A DNA stretch of 64,000 nt from Shewanella marinintestina (GCF_023283845.1 NZ_JAKILC010000004.1:124001-188000), one strand, 5' to 3'. Shown: positions 9,076 through 18,476, numbered from the stretch's first letter. Notes: generated by a model not told the origin, from the letters alone. Numbers and translations are program-made.

Positions 9076-9759
9076 ATGAAATATCAGCTTATTTTCGTAA
9101 TGACTTTGCTATCTTCGCAAGTAACTGCTGCTGACATGATGCTAACTGGAATGATCCCGGGAATGGGCAATTACAGTAAAAATATCCAAAGTATTAGAGA
9201 GCGAAAGTTTGAGTTTGTAGTGCAACAAAAAACAGACTTTTCCTGCGGTGCGGCGAGTTTGGCGAGCATTCTTAAATATGGTTATGGCAATGAATCAATA
9301 ACCGAAGAACAGGTGCTTTTGGGCATGTTAAAAGTGTCTGATGTAGAAGTGGTTCAGCAACAAGGGTTTTCTTTGCTGGATATGAAACGCTATTTGAATT
9401 CACAAAGCATGCGAGGACGGGGATACCGAGTTGGAGTCGAAGAACTTCAGCAGTTAAAAATACCTGCAATCGTATTATTAAACGATGGTGGTTATAGCCA
9501 TTTTGTTGTAATGAGAAGATTTTCTGAACATCAGGTTTACCTTGGTGATCCTGCTCTTGGTAATCGTATATTAAGTTATGATGAATTTACCGATAAGTGG
9601 AACGGTATTGTGTTTGTAGTTATTGGTAATCAATACATCAAAGACAACCCACTACTTTATCCTCGAGCACAATTAACCTACAACATGCTGAGTCCGATGC
9701 AACCCTTGTCTGATGCTGAACTATTGGAGTTCGGTTTTGAGTATGCAGACATGCTCTAG
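9076..9759 (+). CDS. fapD: C39-family peptidase-like protein of the Fap system (FapD)
   Basis: The papain-like C39 motif QQKTDFSCGAASLASIL gives Cys57; the His block GGYSHFVVM gives His142 and YLGDPALG gives Asp158 (numbering from ATG 9076), so the triad appears complete. The N-terminus is a signal peptide (MKYQLIFVMTLLSSQVTA), placing the peptidase in the periplasm. The longer frame from 9031 lies over a stem-loop; ATG 9076 has AAGGACG in front. At 227 residues it matches FapD. The family is thought to process Fap subunits or FapF during export; the target here is not visible. Confidence 0.88.
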   Translation: MKYQLIFVMTLLSSQVTAADMMLTGMIPGMGNYSKNIQSIRERKFEFVVQQKTDFSCGAASLASILKYGYGNESITEEQVLLGMLKVSDVEVVQQQGFSLLDMKRYLNSQSMRGRGYRVGVEELQQLKIPAIVLLNDGGYSHFVVMRRFSEHQVYLGDPALGNRILSYDEFTDKWNGIVFVVIGNQYIKDNPLLYPRAQLTYNMLSPMQPLSDAELLEFGFEYADML

Positions 9760-9767
9760 GAGGCAAA

Positions 9768-10478
9768 ATGAAATTTTGCTTAGTAACAGGGATATTATTA
9801 GTTAATTCAGTTTTTGCCGCAGACGCTCCTTTAGATGTTTTTAAAGGAAAAGAGCCGTTGTTGGATGGTGAATTGGCAGAGTTAAGAGGTAAATATACCG
9901 AAAATGGTCAAGATTTCTATTTTGGCCTACACATGCAAACCCATTATATCAATGAGCAAGGTGTGTCGCAGCAGGTACATATGCAAGTAGAGTTGGCGAA
10001 CGCGAATAGCGGACCCGCTATGCGTATCACTGTCGCGGATGATGTTTTACTCGCCAATGATAACATTAATTTATCGGCATCTGGTCAGCAGCGAGGTTTA
10101 CAGCAATCAATTCAAATCGCGGGTGACTTTAACCATGTTAATAATCAATTTGACTTTGAGCAAGGTAACCTAACCCCTTTGACAAATGGGGTCGAAGTGG
10201 TGTTTGGGCAAACATTGGTGAATAGTCGTGGTGATGTTGTCTATTCTACAGCAAGTGGCCAACTTGGCTATGAAGTTGCAATGTCATCAGCCTCTTTTTC
10301 TCAAGGGGTGGCTTCTCAAGGTGGTAATGGTCAACTCATTCAGTCTATTCGAGTCGATGGTGCGTTCCATCAAGTTAGTAATCACTCTTTGATCCGTTAT
10401 AACGGTATTGATCTTGGCATAAAGCAAAGACAAATATTAGGTATGCAGGTACGCGACATTATTGGTAATGGACTATAG
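9768..10478 (+). CDS. fapE: Fap system extracellular/periplasmic protein (FapE-like)
   Basis: 236 residues with a signal peptide (MKFCLVTGILLVNSVFA). Near the N-terminus it has LLDGELAELRGKYTENG, an ELAxLRGxY motif found in FapE-type proteins, followed by a beta-rich region with several Gly-Asp/Asn turns. No enzyme motif is seen. It sits 8 bp after fapD and before fapF, the order fapD-E-F of Pseudomonas. In Pseudomonas, FapE is found in small amounts in the fibre. Assignment rests on the motif plus position. Confidence 0.75.
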   Translation: MKFCLVTGILLVNSVFAADAPLDVFKGKEPLLDGELAELRGKYTENGQDFYFGLHMQTHYINEQGVSQQVHMQVELANANSGPAMRITVADDVLLANDNINLSASGQQRGLQQSIQIAGDFNHVNNQFDFEQGNLTPLTNGVEVVFGQTLVNSRGDVVYSTASGQLGYEVAMSSASFSQGVASQGGNGQLIQSIRVDGAFHQVSNHSLIRYNGIDLGIKQRQILGMQVRDIIGNGL

Positions 10479-10507
10479 TTTTTGAAAGCATAATTAAGGA
10501 TAAATAA

Positions 10508-11836
10508 ATGGATTTTTCATGGACTAAAGTCGCTTTGCTAGTGTCAATTTCGTGTATGCCATTTTCAAGTTTTGGGGCGGATGCTGCACAAAAACCTAAA
10601 GCAACTATGACAGAAGCGGAAGAGCTGCAATTATTAAAAAAGCAGCTTATTTTACTTAATCAACAATTGCAGATGCAGCAACGAGCCATTAACCAAATGG
10701 CGCAAAAGGTGCTATCTAAAGAAGCTCAACTTAAGCAAGGTACTGCTGTAACCACGGTCGCCAAGCAACCACAAGCAAGTCAGTCCCAGCAACAATCAAT
10801 TGAAAGAGCGCCTCAACAATCAACTAAAATTGCTAGTTCTAATGCATCAGCTCAGACAGCAGCACAGCCAAGTGTAAAGAAAGAGCCTGAACGTTCACGC
10901 AGTACAGAAGATGTGTTGCAAGAAGCGCACAATGTATTTGACCGTAAACTGACTATCGAGCCCTCTTTAACCTACAGCTACTACGGGCGTAAGGATTTAG
11001 TGTTACGTGGTTTTTTAGCCTTGGATGCGATTTTTCTCGGTAACCTAAATTTAGATAGAATTCGCTCTAATACAGTACAGCTGGATCTCACCACGCGTTA
11101 TACCTTAAACGACAGTTGGCAATTTGAAATGGCAATGCCATTTGTCTATCGCATGAACAAATACGAGTCTGTTGGTGAAGGTAATTCGAGTCAGCTTTAT
11201 GAGTCGGCAGATGTAGAAGGCGCGCAAATTGGTGACATGAGTGTTGCTGCTTACTATCGAATAATGACAGAAGGTGACGGTTGGCCTGATTGGGTGTGGA
11301 ACGTAAGAGTGCGAATGCCTACTGGCGAGGACCCTTTTGGTATTAATTTAGAGTCATCCGAGTCGGGTAATTTAACTTATCCAGATCAAATCGCCACGGG
11401 CGCAGGTGTTTGGGGCATTTCAACCGGCTTTAGCTTAGCGAAAACCTATGACCCAGCAATTGTATTTTTTAACCTAAATTACGGTACTTTTCTTTCGGAA
11501 GAATATGGTGATTTATCGGGCCTTCCAGGATTATCTCCAGGAGAAATCGACTTAGGCGACTATATTGATTACAGCTTGGGGTTAGCGTTTGCCGTGTCAG
11601 AGCGAATGAGTATCGGCATGAGCTTTAATCAGCGTTTCTTTACTAAAACCCGCCAAAAGCCATTAGGCGGGCAATGGCAAGATATTGCACGTACTGATAC
11701 TAACACGGCTAATCTAGGTTTAGGTGCAACGCTCGCGTTAACTGAAAACTTTTCTATGGTCACCAGTATCGGTGCTGGTTTAACGGAAGATTCGCCCGAT
11801 TATCAGATCAGCTTACGCTTCCCTTATCGTTTTTAA
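10508..11836 (+). CDS. fapF: Fap outer-membrane amyloid exporter (FapF-like)
   Basis: 442 residues. After a signal peptide ending SFGA comes a heptad-rich coiled coil (about residues 36-75, EAEELQLLKKQLILLNQQLQ onwards), then a Gln/Ser/Ala-rich linker (76-130). From about residue 140 to the end is a beta-barrel with alternating amphipathic strands, finishing ISLRFPYRF with a C-terminal Phe. Coiled coil, linker and barrel is the architecture of FapF, the trimeric gated channel that secretes FapB/C. It is the last gene of the operon, 30 bp after fapE and followed by a terminator. Confidence 0.87.
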   Translation: MDFSWTKVALLVSISCMPFSSFGADAAQKPKATMTEAEELQLLKKQLILLNQQLQMQQRAINQMAQKVLSKEAQLKQGTAVTTVAKQPQASQSQQQSIERAPQQSTKIASSNASAQTAAQPSVKKEPERSRSTEDVLQEAHNVFDRKLTIEPSLTYSYYGRKDLVLRGFLALDAIFLGNLNLDRIRSNTVQLDLTTRYTLNDSWQFEMAMPFVYRMNKYESVGEGNSSQLYESADVEGAQIGDMSVAAYYRIMTEGDGWPDWVWNVRVRMPTGEDPFGINLESSESGNLTYPDQIATGAGVWGISTGFSLAKTYDPAIVFFNLNYGTFLSEEYGDLSGLPGLSPGEIDLGDYIDYSLGLAFAVSERMSIGMSFNQRFFTKTRQKPLGGQWQDIARTDTNTANLGLGATLALTENFSMVTSIGAGLTEDSPDYQISLRFPYRF

Positions 11837-11870
11837 TCGGCTAAAGCTGTATGGATTGACCATATAAATT

Positions 11871-11894
11871 AAGCGCCTTGATAGGCGCTTTTTT
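11871..11894 (+). terminator. Terminator of the fap operon
   Basis: AAGCGCC-TTGATA-GGCGCTT followed by a T run. It lies 35 bp after the fapF stop. Confidence 0.92.
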
Positions 11895-11936
11895 ACATAA
11901 GCAGGTTTATATAAGCAGATTTACATCAGCAGGTTT
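11895..11936. repeat. Three tandem 14-bp repeats
   Basis: ACATAAGCAGGTTT, ATATAAGCAGATTT and ACATCAGCAGGTTT lie head to tail, then ACATCAT begins a fourth partial unit. The array abuts the stop codon of the LysR gene on the minus strand and the fap terminator on the plus strand. It could be slippage-derived; no function is evident. Confidence 0.75.
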
Positions 11937-12846
11937 ACATCATTAGTGACTGTAACGACTCTTGGCTAGTAAAGCGTTTATGGAAGAAGTCTAGAAACAC
12001 GCTGATGTTAGTCGCTAATTGACGACGGCTAGAGTAAACACCATAAACCTTAAAAGCTTCCATCGGCCACTCTTGTAAAATAGGCACTAGCGAGCCGCTA
12101 GCTAGCTCATTTTTACAAACTGAGTTGGATAGCATGGCAATGCCAAAATCATCCATCACTAACTGCTTTACCATGACCGCACTGTTGACCCTGACTTTAC
12201 GCTGAAAGTTAACCATGGTTTTTCTAGCGCCTTTACCAAGGGGCCAAATGGGCGCTGAGCGCGAGGTACCAAGCAAAATACCGCTGTGTTCAGCTAGGTC
12301 TTGCGGGGTTGCAGGGGTGCCGTGGACTTTTAAGTATCCGGGGCTGGCAACCAAAATAGGCTGACGCTCGAATAACAAACGCGCGACTAAGTCTGATGAT
12401 TGCAAAGGGCCATATTTTATCGCAATGTCGTAGCCTTCACCAACCAAGCCTACTTCGCTGTCGGTAAACTGCACATCGAGCTCAACATTGGGATACAGGC
12501 GTAGAAAACCGCTACAAAGGGTAGCGATTAACTCTTGGCTGAAAGACACTGGAATAGCGATACGTAGCAAGCCGGATACGTCATTGTGGGTATTCTCAAC
12601 CGTCGCTTTTGCAGCTTCAATCTCATCGTTTATACTGGAGCAGTGCTGATAAAATAGCGCGCCGACTTGAGTCAAGCTAAGGTTACGGGTATCTCGTTGC
12701 AAAAGTCGCACGCCAAGCTGTTCTTCTAGCTGGGCAACTTTACGACTTATGGTTGATTTAGGCATGCCTATTTCACGGGCAGCTTGAGAGAAACCTTTGG
12801 CTCTAACTACCGCCGCAAAGAGCATCATACCGTTTAAATCTGGCAT
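11935..12846 (-). CDS. LysR-family transcriptional regulator
   Basis: 303 residues. An N-terminal winged helix-turn-helix (GFSQAAREIGMPKSTISRKVAQLEEQLGVRLLQRDTR, about residues 17-53) is followed by a periplasmic-binding-protein-like effector domain from about 90. The sequence is close to the CrgA/YhaJ-like group. It is divergent from the fused carboxylase at 12969 with a 122-bp shared promoter region, so control of that gene is likely (inference). Confidence 0.92.
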   Translation of the reverse strand: MPDLNGMMLFAAVVRAKGFSQAAREIGMPKSTISRKVAQLEEQLGVRLLQRDTRNLSLTQVGALFYQHCSSINDEIEAAKATVENTHNDVSGLLRIAIPVSFSQELIATLCSGFLRLYPNVELDVQFTDSEVGLVGEGYDIAIKYGPLQSSDLVARLLFERQPILVASPGYLKVHGTPATPQDLAEHSGILLGTSRSAPIWPLGKGARKTMVNFQRKVRVNSAVMVKQLVMDDFGIAMLSNSVCKNELASGSLVPILQEWPMEAFKVYGVYSSRRQLATNISVFLDFFHKRFTSQESLQSLMM

Positions 12847-12968
12847 GTTATCTCCACTGTCTCAAATATGGAACAAAGCGTCTAGCGCAGTTTAATAGCA
12901 ATTGACAGGATAACAAAGTTATATTTACGGGCTAAAAATTTCAGAGGCTAAAAGCAGAGGATCTTTCG

Positions 12969-15900
12969 ATGACCAGCAAAAATCAGCCCGCTAACATGAC
13001 TCAAGTGCAAACTGCCGATCCGCTTTTTCTAAAAGCAGAGCAGTTGGCAAAAGACTTTTCACTGTTCCCTGAACACAGTAAGCAGTCGCTTTCTGATGAA
13101 GTTAAAGGTCTTTTAGACGACGATGCGATTCAAGCCAACCTAAAAGATTTGGCGCAGCTAGACGTCGACGGTTATGTCACTAAGGTGATTCAACCCACTC
13201 AAGATAAGAACCGCCCAGGTGCCAAGCGCATCATCGCGGACTTAAAAGGTAAGCTTGTTACCGAAACCCATATTGGCCCTTTTTATAGTGCAGAGATCGA
13301 ACTGAATTTTGGATCTCGTACTCGCCGTATCGGTTTTGTCGCGCAAGAGCGTACTACAGCTAACGGTGCATGGATGCCTGAGCATCACATTGCATGCTGT
13401 AAAGCGATTCGTCATTTTGCTGAATTGTCTATGCCTATCGTTTACCTTATCGACACTCCTGGTGCCGATGCGGGTGAAGTGGCAAACAGCCAGAACCAAG
13501 CACACTCAATTTCTAAAGCGATTGCCGAGAGCGCGAACGTTGACGTACCAACTGTAGGTATCGTTATCGGTGCGGGTTACTCTGGTGGCGCTATTCCACT
13601 TGCTGCTGCGAACATTTTATTGTCGCTACGTGATGGTATTTTTAACACCATTCAGCCACAAGGTTTGCAAAGCATCGCGCGTAAGTACAACTTGTCTTGG
13701 CAGGAATGTGCTAAATCAGTGGGTGTATCACCTGAAGAACTTTATACCTCAGGTTGCATTGACGGTATTGTTGATTTCTCACCATCAGATAAAGATGAGC
13801 GTCAGCACAATCTGCGCCGTGCGATTATCAGCAGCATTGAAGCCGTAGAAAAAGCGGCGGTTAACTTTGTTCGTGAATCAGAAGATTTACGTGAGCATTA
13901 TGACCGCAGTTTGGCGCGTTTCCTTAGCCCATCTAAGAATCTTGAAGCGTTAGAGTTAAATGCAGAGCTTGCGGTTGCTAACAACCCAACTATGCACTTG
14001 AACCTATTTGGTAGCACATACCGCTACTTACGTTACCTAACGCTACGTAGTCGTATCCATTCTATCTCGCAAGAGCAGTATGGTCGTCTATCCAAGGTCA
14101 GCGTACCTGAAGGTGACTTGCTAGCACGTATCCAGCAAGAGCAAGATCGTGTATTCCAATCTTGGTTATCAAGCCCTGATAAATTGGTTTACGACGAAGA
14201 CCTAAACAAGCTTTGGGGTAACTTCATCGCTAAGCGTGATGATGTATCGACTGAGCGAAACATGCTAACGCGTTTGATTTTGGGTGAGCCAAAAGAGAAC
14301 TATAAGAAAGCACGTAAAGCACTTATCTTTAACATCAGCTGGTCGCTATACCACCGCTGGAAAGGTAACGCAGAAAACAACTTTAAAGGTCTAATCAACT
14401 ACCTAGAAACGCTTCCATCAGAAGTGACTCAAGCTGATTGGCCTGAGCTAAACAAACTGACGGTACTTGACGTGATCATTCACGACGAGCTACGTGAAGA
14501 CTTTATTTGGCAGTGTCATAACATTCTTGTTTTCAACGCACTTTACGACAACGTAGTCGGTAACTTAGCGTCAATCGCTAAAGAAGCTATGATGTCTAAG
14601 AGCTTGTCACGTAACTCAGTTGATAACCTATTGCATGAGTCAATTGACCGCGCATTATCAACCCAAGACGTAGCTAACGATAAAAACAAGTTCTACAAGT
14701 GGCTGAAGTACTTTATGACTCAGTCAAACCGCGCTGAGCTGCTGACTCGTACTGAGCAGTGGAAAAGTGTTGGTTTCCCACAATTAAACGACAGTTTATT
14801 CGTTATCCTAACTTACTTCTTCGAGCGTCTATTGCCTGAGTACTTTGACAGTGAAGAAGAAAGCGGTGAATACACTGGCGCGATTAACCCTGTACGTATC
14901 GGTCGTCGTAAAGACTTCTGGAACCGTCTGACCATGGGTTATCAAGATTTGCTTATCCAAAAAGTGCTTCGCGATGAAAAGCGCGCAGGCAAAATGGGTT
15001 GGGACGCGATTGTTGCAAAGTTCTTCACTGAGTTTGAAGAGATCAACGGCGACAAGATTTCAGCTAATTTGCTTAACTTCCCTGGTTTCCGTTTATCAAT
15101 TGAAGATGCGCTAGACAAGGGTATTCGCCCATGTGGTTTAATCACTGGTCTTGCTGATTTTGATCATAATGGTCAAGCAATGCGTGTTGGTGTAGCGGTA
15201 TCAAACACAGCATTCCAAGCGGGTGCATTTGATATGGCGGCAGCTGAGAAATTCAGCGCACTATTGATCGAATGTGCTAAGCGTAAACTACCGGTTATCT
15301 GTTTCATTAGCTCTGGTGGTATGCAGACAAAAGAAGGTGCTGCGGCACTATTCTCAATGGCTGTCGTGAACGACCGTATTACTCGTTTTATTCGTGATAA
15401 CGAATTGCCAGTATTAATGTTTGGTTACGGTGACTGTACTGGTGGTGCACAGGCGAGTTTTGTAACTCACCCATTAGTACAAACTTACTATCTATCTGGC
15501 ACAAACATGCCATTTGCTGGCCAAATGGTTGTACCTGCGTACTTGCCATCAACCTCTACCTTGTCTAACTACTTGTCTAAAGTACCGGGCGCGATGGATG
15601 CATTGGTGACTAATCCATTCAGCGACACGATTGATGCACAGCTACAAAGCATTGACCCGTTAATGCCTAAACCAACAGCTAAAATTGTGGATGTGATTGG
15701 TAGTGCTGTATCGACTCTAGTCCCTGAAAGACTGATTACTGAAGAAGAAATTGTTCAGGACGATCCGCGTCAGCTAATGAAGCCAATTGAAAAAGTACTG
15801 GTTCACGCTCGTGGTTGTACAGCGGTTAAGCTTATCCGCAAGGCGCACGACAACAACATCAATGTGGTACTGGTAGCATCAGATCCTGATATGACTTCAG

Positions 15901-17525
15901 TGCCAGCAGACATGCTTAAAGGTGACGATAAGCTAGTTTGTATCGGTGGTAACACCTCTGATGAAAGTTACCTAAATGCATACTCAGTGCTGAAAGTGGC
16001 TGAATATGAAAACGTTGATGCATTGCACCCAGGTATTGGCTTCCTATCTGAAAGCCCACAGTTTGCAGCACTTTGTGTAAACAATGGCGTTAACTTCGTT
16101 GGCCCAAGTGTGCACAGCATGACCACTATGGGTAACAAGTCGAACGCGATTAAGACTTCGCAAGCGCAAAACGTACCAGTAGTTCCAGGTAGCCACGGTA
16201 TTTTGAATAACGCAGAGCAAGCGGTAAACGTTGCGAGCGAAATCGGCTACCCTGTATTACTTAAAGCGGTACAAGGTGGTGGCGGTAAGGGCATTCAGGT
16301 TGTTGAACGTCCTGGCGACATGATCTCGTTATTCCAAAAGACTTCTACCGAAGCGGCAGCAGCATTTGGTAATGGCGACCTTTACCTAGAGAAGTATGTA
16401 ACTTCACTGCGTCACATCGAAGTTCAGTTGCTACGTGACCAGTTTGGTAACACTAAAGTACTGGGTCTACGTGACTGTTCTGTGCAGCGTAACAACCAGA
16501 AAGTGGTTGAAGAGTCTGGCTCAACTATGTTGCCTGATGAGCTTAAGCAGCGCGTGATGGAATACACTCGTGCACTTGGTGATGCGACTGACTACATGGG
16601 CGCAGGTACGGTTGAATTTATCTATAACTTAGACGCGAACGAAGTCTACTTTATGGAGATGAACACGCGTCTACAGGTTGAGCATCCAGTAACAGAAGCC
16701 ACTTCTGGCATTGATATCGTAAGCGCAGGTTTTGATATCGCAGCGGGTCGTTCAATTGCAGAACTTGAACCTCAAGATATTGGCTACGCGATGGAAGTAC
16801 GTGTAACGGCTGAGAAAGCGGCTCTTGATAGCAATGGCGTACTGCAATTATTGCCTTACCCAGGTCTCATCACTGAGTACCAAATGCCTGAGCGTGATGA
16901 CATCGAAATCATCTCAATTGCCGGTGAAGGTAAAGAGGTTTCTCCTTACTACGATAGCTTGATTGCACAGATTATTTGCCGTGGTGAAAGCCGTGAAGAT
17001 GTGATTATAAAGCTACATGATTACCTAGCGAATCAAGTAGTGATTAAAGGCATCGCAACTAACATTCCGTTGTTAACGCGCATTCTTAAAGATGGCACGT
17101 TTAACGAAGGCGTATACGATACTAATTACCTACCGCGCTTTATGGCAGAGCTAGATGTGCCTGAGATGATTGCAGAAATGGAAGCCGCTGCAGAAACGGT
17201 TGGCGTAGATACAGCATCACTGCGTGTGGGCGAGAGTAACGAGCTTAAAGTGATGGCGCAGGGCGCAGGTATCTTCTATACCTCTCCAGCACCTGGTGAA
17301 GCAGACTTTGTTAAGGAAGGTGATATTGTTACTGTGGATCAGACTTTAGCGCTTACAGAAGCAATGAAGATGTTCTCGCAGGTAACATTAGCTGGCTTTA
17401 ACCGTAAGGATGCGGTGTTATACCCAGAAGATCAGCAGTATCGTATTGAGCGTATTCTTAACAGTAACGGTCAACAAGTATCGCAAGGCGAATTACTATT
17501 TGTAGTATCGCCAGTGACTAAATAA
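12969..17525 (+). CDS. Fused biotin-dependent acyl-CoA carboxylase (carboxyltransferase + biotin carboxylase + biotin carrier)
   Basis: One 1518-residue chain. Residues ~60-310 form one crotonase-like carboxyltransferase half (IDTPGADAGE, IGAGYSGGAIPL). Residues ~310-690 are a linker helical region. Residues ~695-920 form the other carboxyltransferase half (FISSGGMQTKEGAAAL, GYGDCTGGAQASF). Residues ~935-1370 are biotin carboxylase (ATP-grasp LLKAVQGGGGKGIQVV; YFMEMNTRLQVEHPVTEAT). Residues ~1430-1515 are a biotin carrier domain with TEAMKMFSQ, biotinylated Lys1467. It carboxylates an acyl-CoA to a malonyl- or methylmalonyl-CoA type product; the substrate cannot be told from sequence. Similar large proteins next to a LysR gene are typical of Shewanella. 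Gene symbol left blank because it is not the canonical accABCD. Confidence 0.9.
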   Translation: MTSKNQPANMTQVQTADPLFLKAEQLAKDFSLFPEHSKQSLSDEVKGLLDDDAIQANLKDLAQLDVDGYVTKVIQPTQDKNRPGAKRIIADLKGKLVTETHIGPFYSAEIELNFGSRTRRIGFVAQERTTANGAWMPEHHIACCKAIRHFAELSMPIVYLIDTPGADAGEVANSQNQAHSISKAIAESANVDVPTVGIVIGAGYSGGAIPLAAANILLSLRDGIFNTIQPQGLQSIARKYNLSWQECAKSVGVSPEELYTSGCIDGIVDFSPSDKDERQHNLRRAIISSIEAVEKAAVNFVRESEDLREHYDRSLARFLSPSKNLEALELNAELAVANNPTMHLNLFGSTYRYLRYLTLRSRIHSISQEQYGRLSKVSVPEGDLLARIQQEQDRVFQSWLSSPDKLVYDEDLNKLWGNFIAKRDDVSTERNMLTRLILGEPKENYKKARKALIFNISWSLYHRWKGNAENNFKGLINYLETLPSEVTQADWPELNKLTVLDVIIHDELREDFIWQCHNILVFNALYDNVVGNLASIAKEAMMSKSLSRNSVDNLLHESIDRALSTQDVANDKNKFYKWLKYFMTQSNRAELLTRTEQWKSVGFPQLNDSLFVILTYFFERLLPEYFDSEEESGEYTGAINPVRIGRRKDFWNRLTMGYQDLLIQKVLRDEKRAGKMGWDAIVAKFFTEFEEINGDKISANLLNFPGFRLSIEDALDKGIRPCGLITGLADFDHNGQAMRVGVAVSNTAFQAGAFDMAAAEKFSALLIECAKRKLPVICFISSGGMQTKEGAAALFSMAVVNDRITRFIRDNELPVLMFGYGDCTGGAQASFVTHPLVQTYYLSGTNMPFAGQMVVPAYLPSTSTLSNYLSKVPGAMDALVTNPFSDTIDAQLQSIDPLMPKPTAKIVDVIGSAVSTLVPERLITEEEIVQDDPRQLMKPIEKVLVHARGCTAVKLIRKAHDNNINVVLVASDPDMTSVPADMLKGDDKLVCIGGNTSDESYLNAYSVLKVAEYENVDALHPGIGFLSESPQFAALCVNNGVNFVGPSVHSMTTMGNKSNAIKTSQAQNVPVVPGSHGILNNAEQAVNVASEIGYPVLLKAVQGGGGKGIQVVERPGDMISLFQKTSTEAAAAFGNGDLYLEKYVTSLRHIEVQLLRDQFGNTKVLGLRDCSVQRNNQKVVEESGSTMLPDELKQRVMEYTRALGDATDYMGAGTVEFIYNLDANEVYFMEMNTRLQVEHPVTEATSGIDIVSAGFDIAAGRSIAELEPQDIGYAMEVRVTAEKAALDSNGVLQLLPYPGLITEYQMPERDDIEIISIAGEGKEVSPYYDSLIAQIICRGESREDVIIKLHDYLANQVVIKGIATNIPLLTRILKDGTFNEGVYDTNYLPRFMAELDVPEMIAEMEAAAETVGVDTASLRVGESNELKVMAQGAGIFYTSPAPGEADFVKEGDIVTVDQTLALTEAMKMFSQVTLAGFNRKDAVLYPEDQQYRIERILNSNGQQVSQGELLFVVSPVTK

Positions 17526-17587
17526 CCGTTTGCTAAAGTGGGGCCGTATTAGCGGCTCTGCTTTATGGAGCTAGTTTACAGCTCACT

Positions 17588-17627
17588 AAAAAGCCCACTC
17601 ATACCAATTGGTATGAGTGGGCTTTTT
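17588..17627. terminator. Perfect 40-bp palindrome: bidirectional terminator
   Basis: AAAAAGCCCACTCATACC (17588-17605) and its exact complement (17610-17627) flank AATT, so all 40 bases are self-complementary. It lies between the convergent carboxylase (plus) and DUF707 gene (minus) and gives a U tract on either strand. Confidence 0.93.
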
Positions 17628-17638
17628 GTTTTTAGCGT

Positions 17639-18454
17639 TTAATTTTTAGGGTATTTAGGTTGAGATTTAGCTTTTTGTTTAGCGATTACTCGTTGCCATT
17701 TTCCTTTGAGGCTAGCAAGTAAAGGGGAATGCACTCTAGATTCTGTTATTTGGCTAAAGACCTTAAATTTATTTGGGCCATGGCGACGGCTAATATTGAA
17801 TTGTGGATACAGCTGTTGCAGTTTGAGTGCATCTTTTTCTGGTGATAATTCAGGGTTGAGTTTATATAGCTCGCCTCCTACAGGACGCGTATGGACAACG
17901 GTGGCAGCATCGATGACTGCAATCTTATTACGCTCTGGATTTTCAATTAAGTGTGGCCAAAGAGCATCTAAGCCCCAACCTGATGGGCTCTGGCCCAAGC
18001 TATGTTTTAAATGGGTTAACGCGTCACTTGAGAAAATAGGCACCATCACTTCAACAAAATTGCTGTAGCGTAAAATTGAGTTTGGTTGACGTAGTAAGCT
18101 TGAGTGCGAAAAATAGGAGTTCATCGTGAGCGCTGGTTGAGCTAACGCAAGATTAAACCCCTCAAATAAACTGAACATATTATTGATGGTCTTAGCATCT
18201 GCAAGAATGTCGTCATCTGGGATCCATACTGCATCATATTGCGAGATCACATCCCAATTCGCTTCAATTAGTTTATGAACGACAGGCCATTTCCCGCCTT
18301 TGACTTGTTCATAGTAATTCGCCTCTTCTTGAAAGTGCTTAGGTTTGTCACCGAAGTAGCTCAGGAATAAGTCGAAGTTGGCAGTCGCATTTTTTAACCA
18401 ATGCGAATGCAGTGAGTTGTCACCGACCCGGGCAATGACTAAGTATTTTTTCAT
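17639..18454 (-). CDS. DUF707-family protein, predicted glycosyltransferase-like
   Basis: The protein opens KKYLVIARVGDNSLHSHWL and contains WDAVWIPDDDILADA-like acidic segments (YDAVWIPDDDIL, with a DDD cluster typical of nucleotide-sugar glycosyltransferases) and the DUF707 pattern SGWGLDALWPHL. The longest frame uses TTG at 18487 and overlaps the upstream glf gene; ATG 18454 is a better start (271 residues). Function of the family is not established. Direct coupling to UDP-galactopyranose mutase suggests a galactofuranosyl or polysaccharide role (inference). Confidence 0.75.
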   Translation of the reverse strand: MKKYLVIARVGDNSLHSHWLKNATANFDLFLSYFGDKPKHFQEEANYYEQVKGGKWPVVHKLIEANWDVISQYDAVWIPDDDILADAKTINNMFSLFEGFNLALAQPALTMNSYFSHSSLLRQPNSILRYSNFVEVMVPIFSSDALTHLKHSLGQSPSGWGLDALWPHLIENPERNKIAVIDAATVVHTRPVGGELYKLNPELSPEKDALKLQQLYPQFNISRRHGPNKFKVFSQITESRVHSPLLASLKGKWQRVIAKQKAKSQPKYPKN

Positions 18455-18476
18455 ATCAATAGCTCTGAATATCTGG

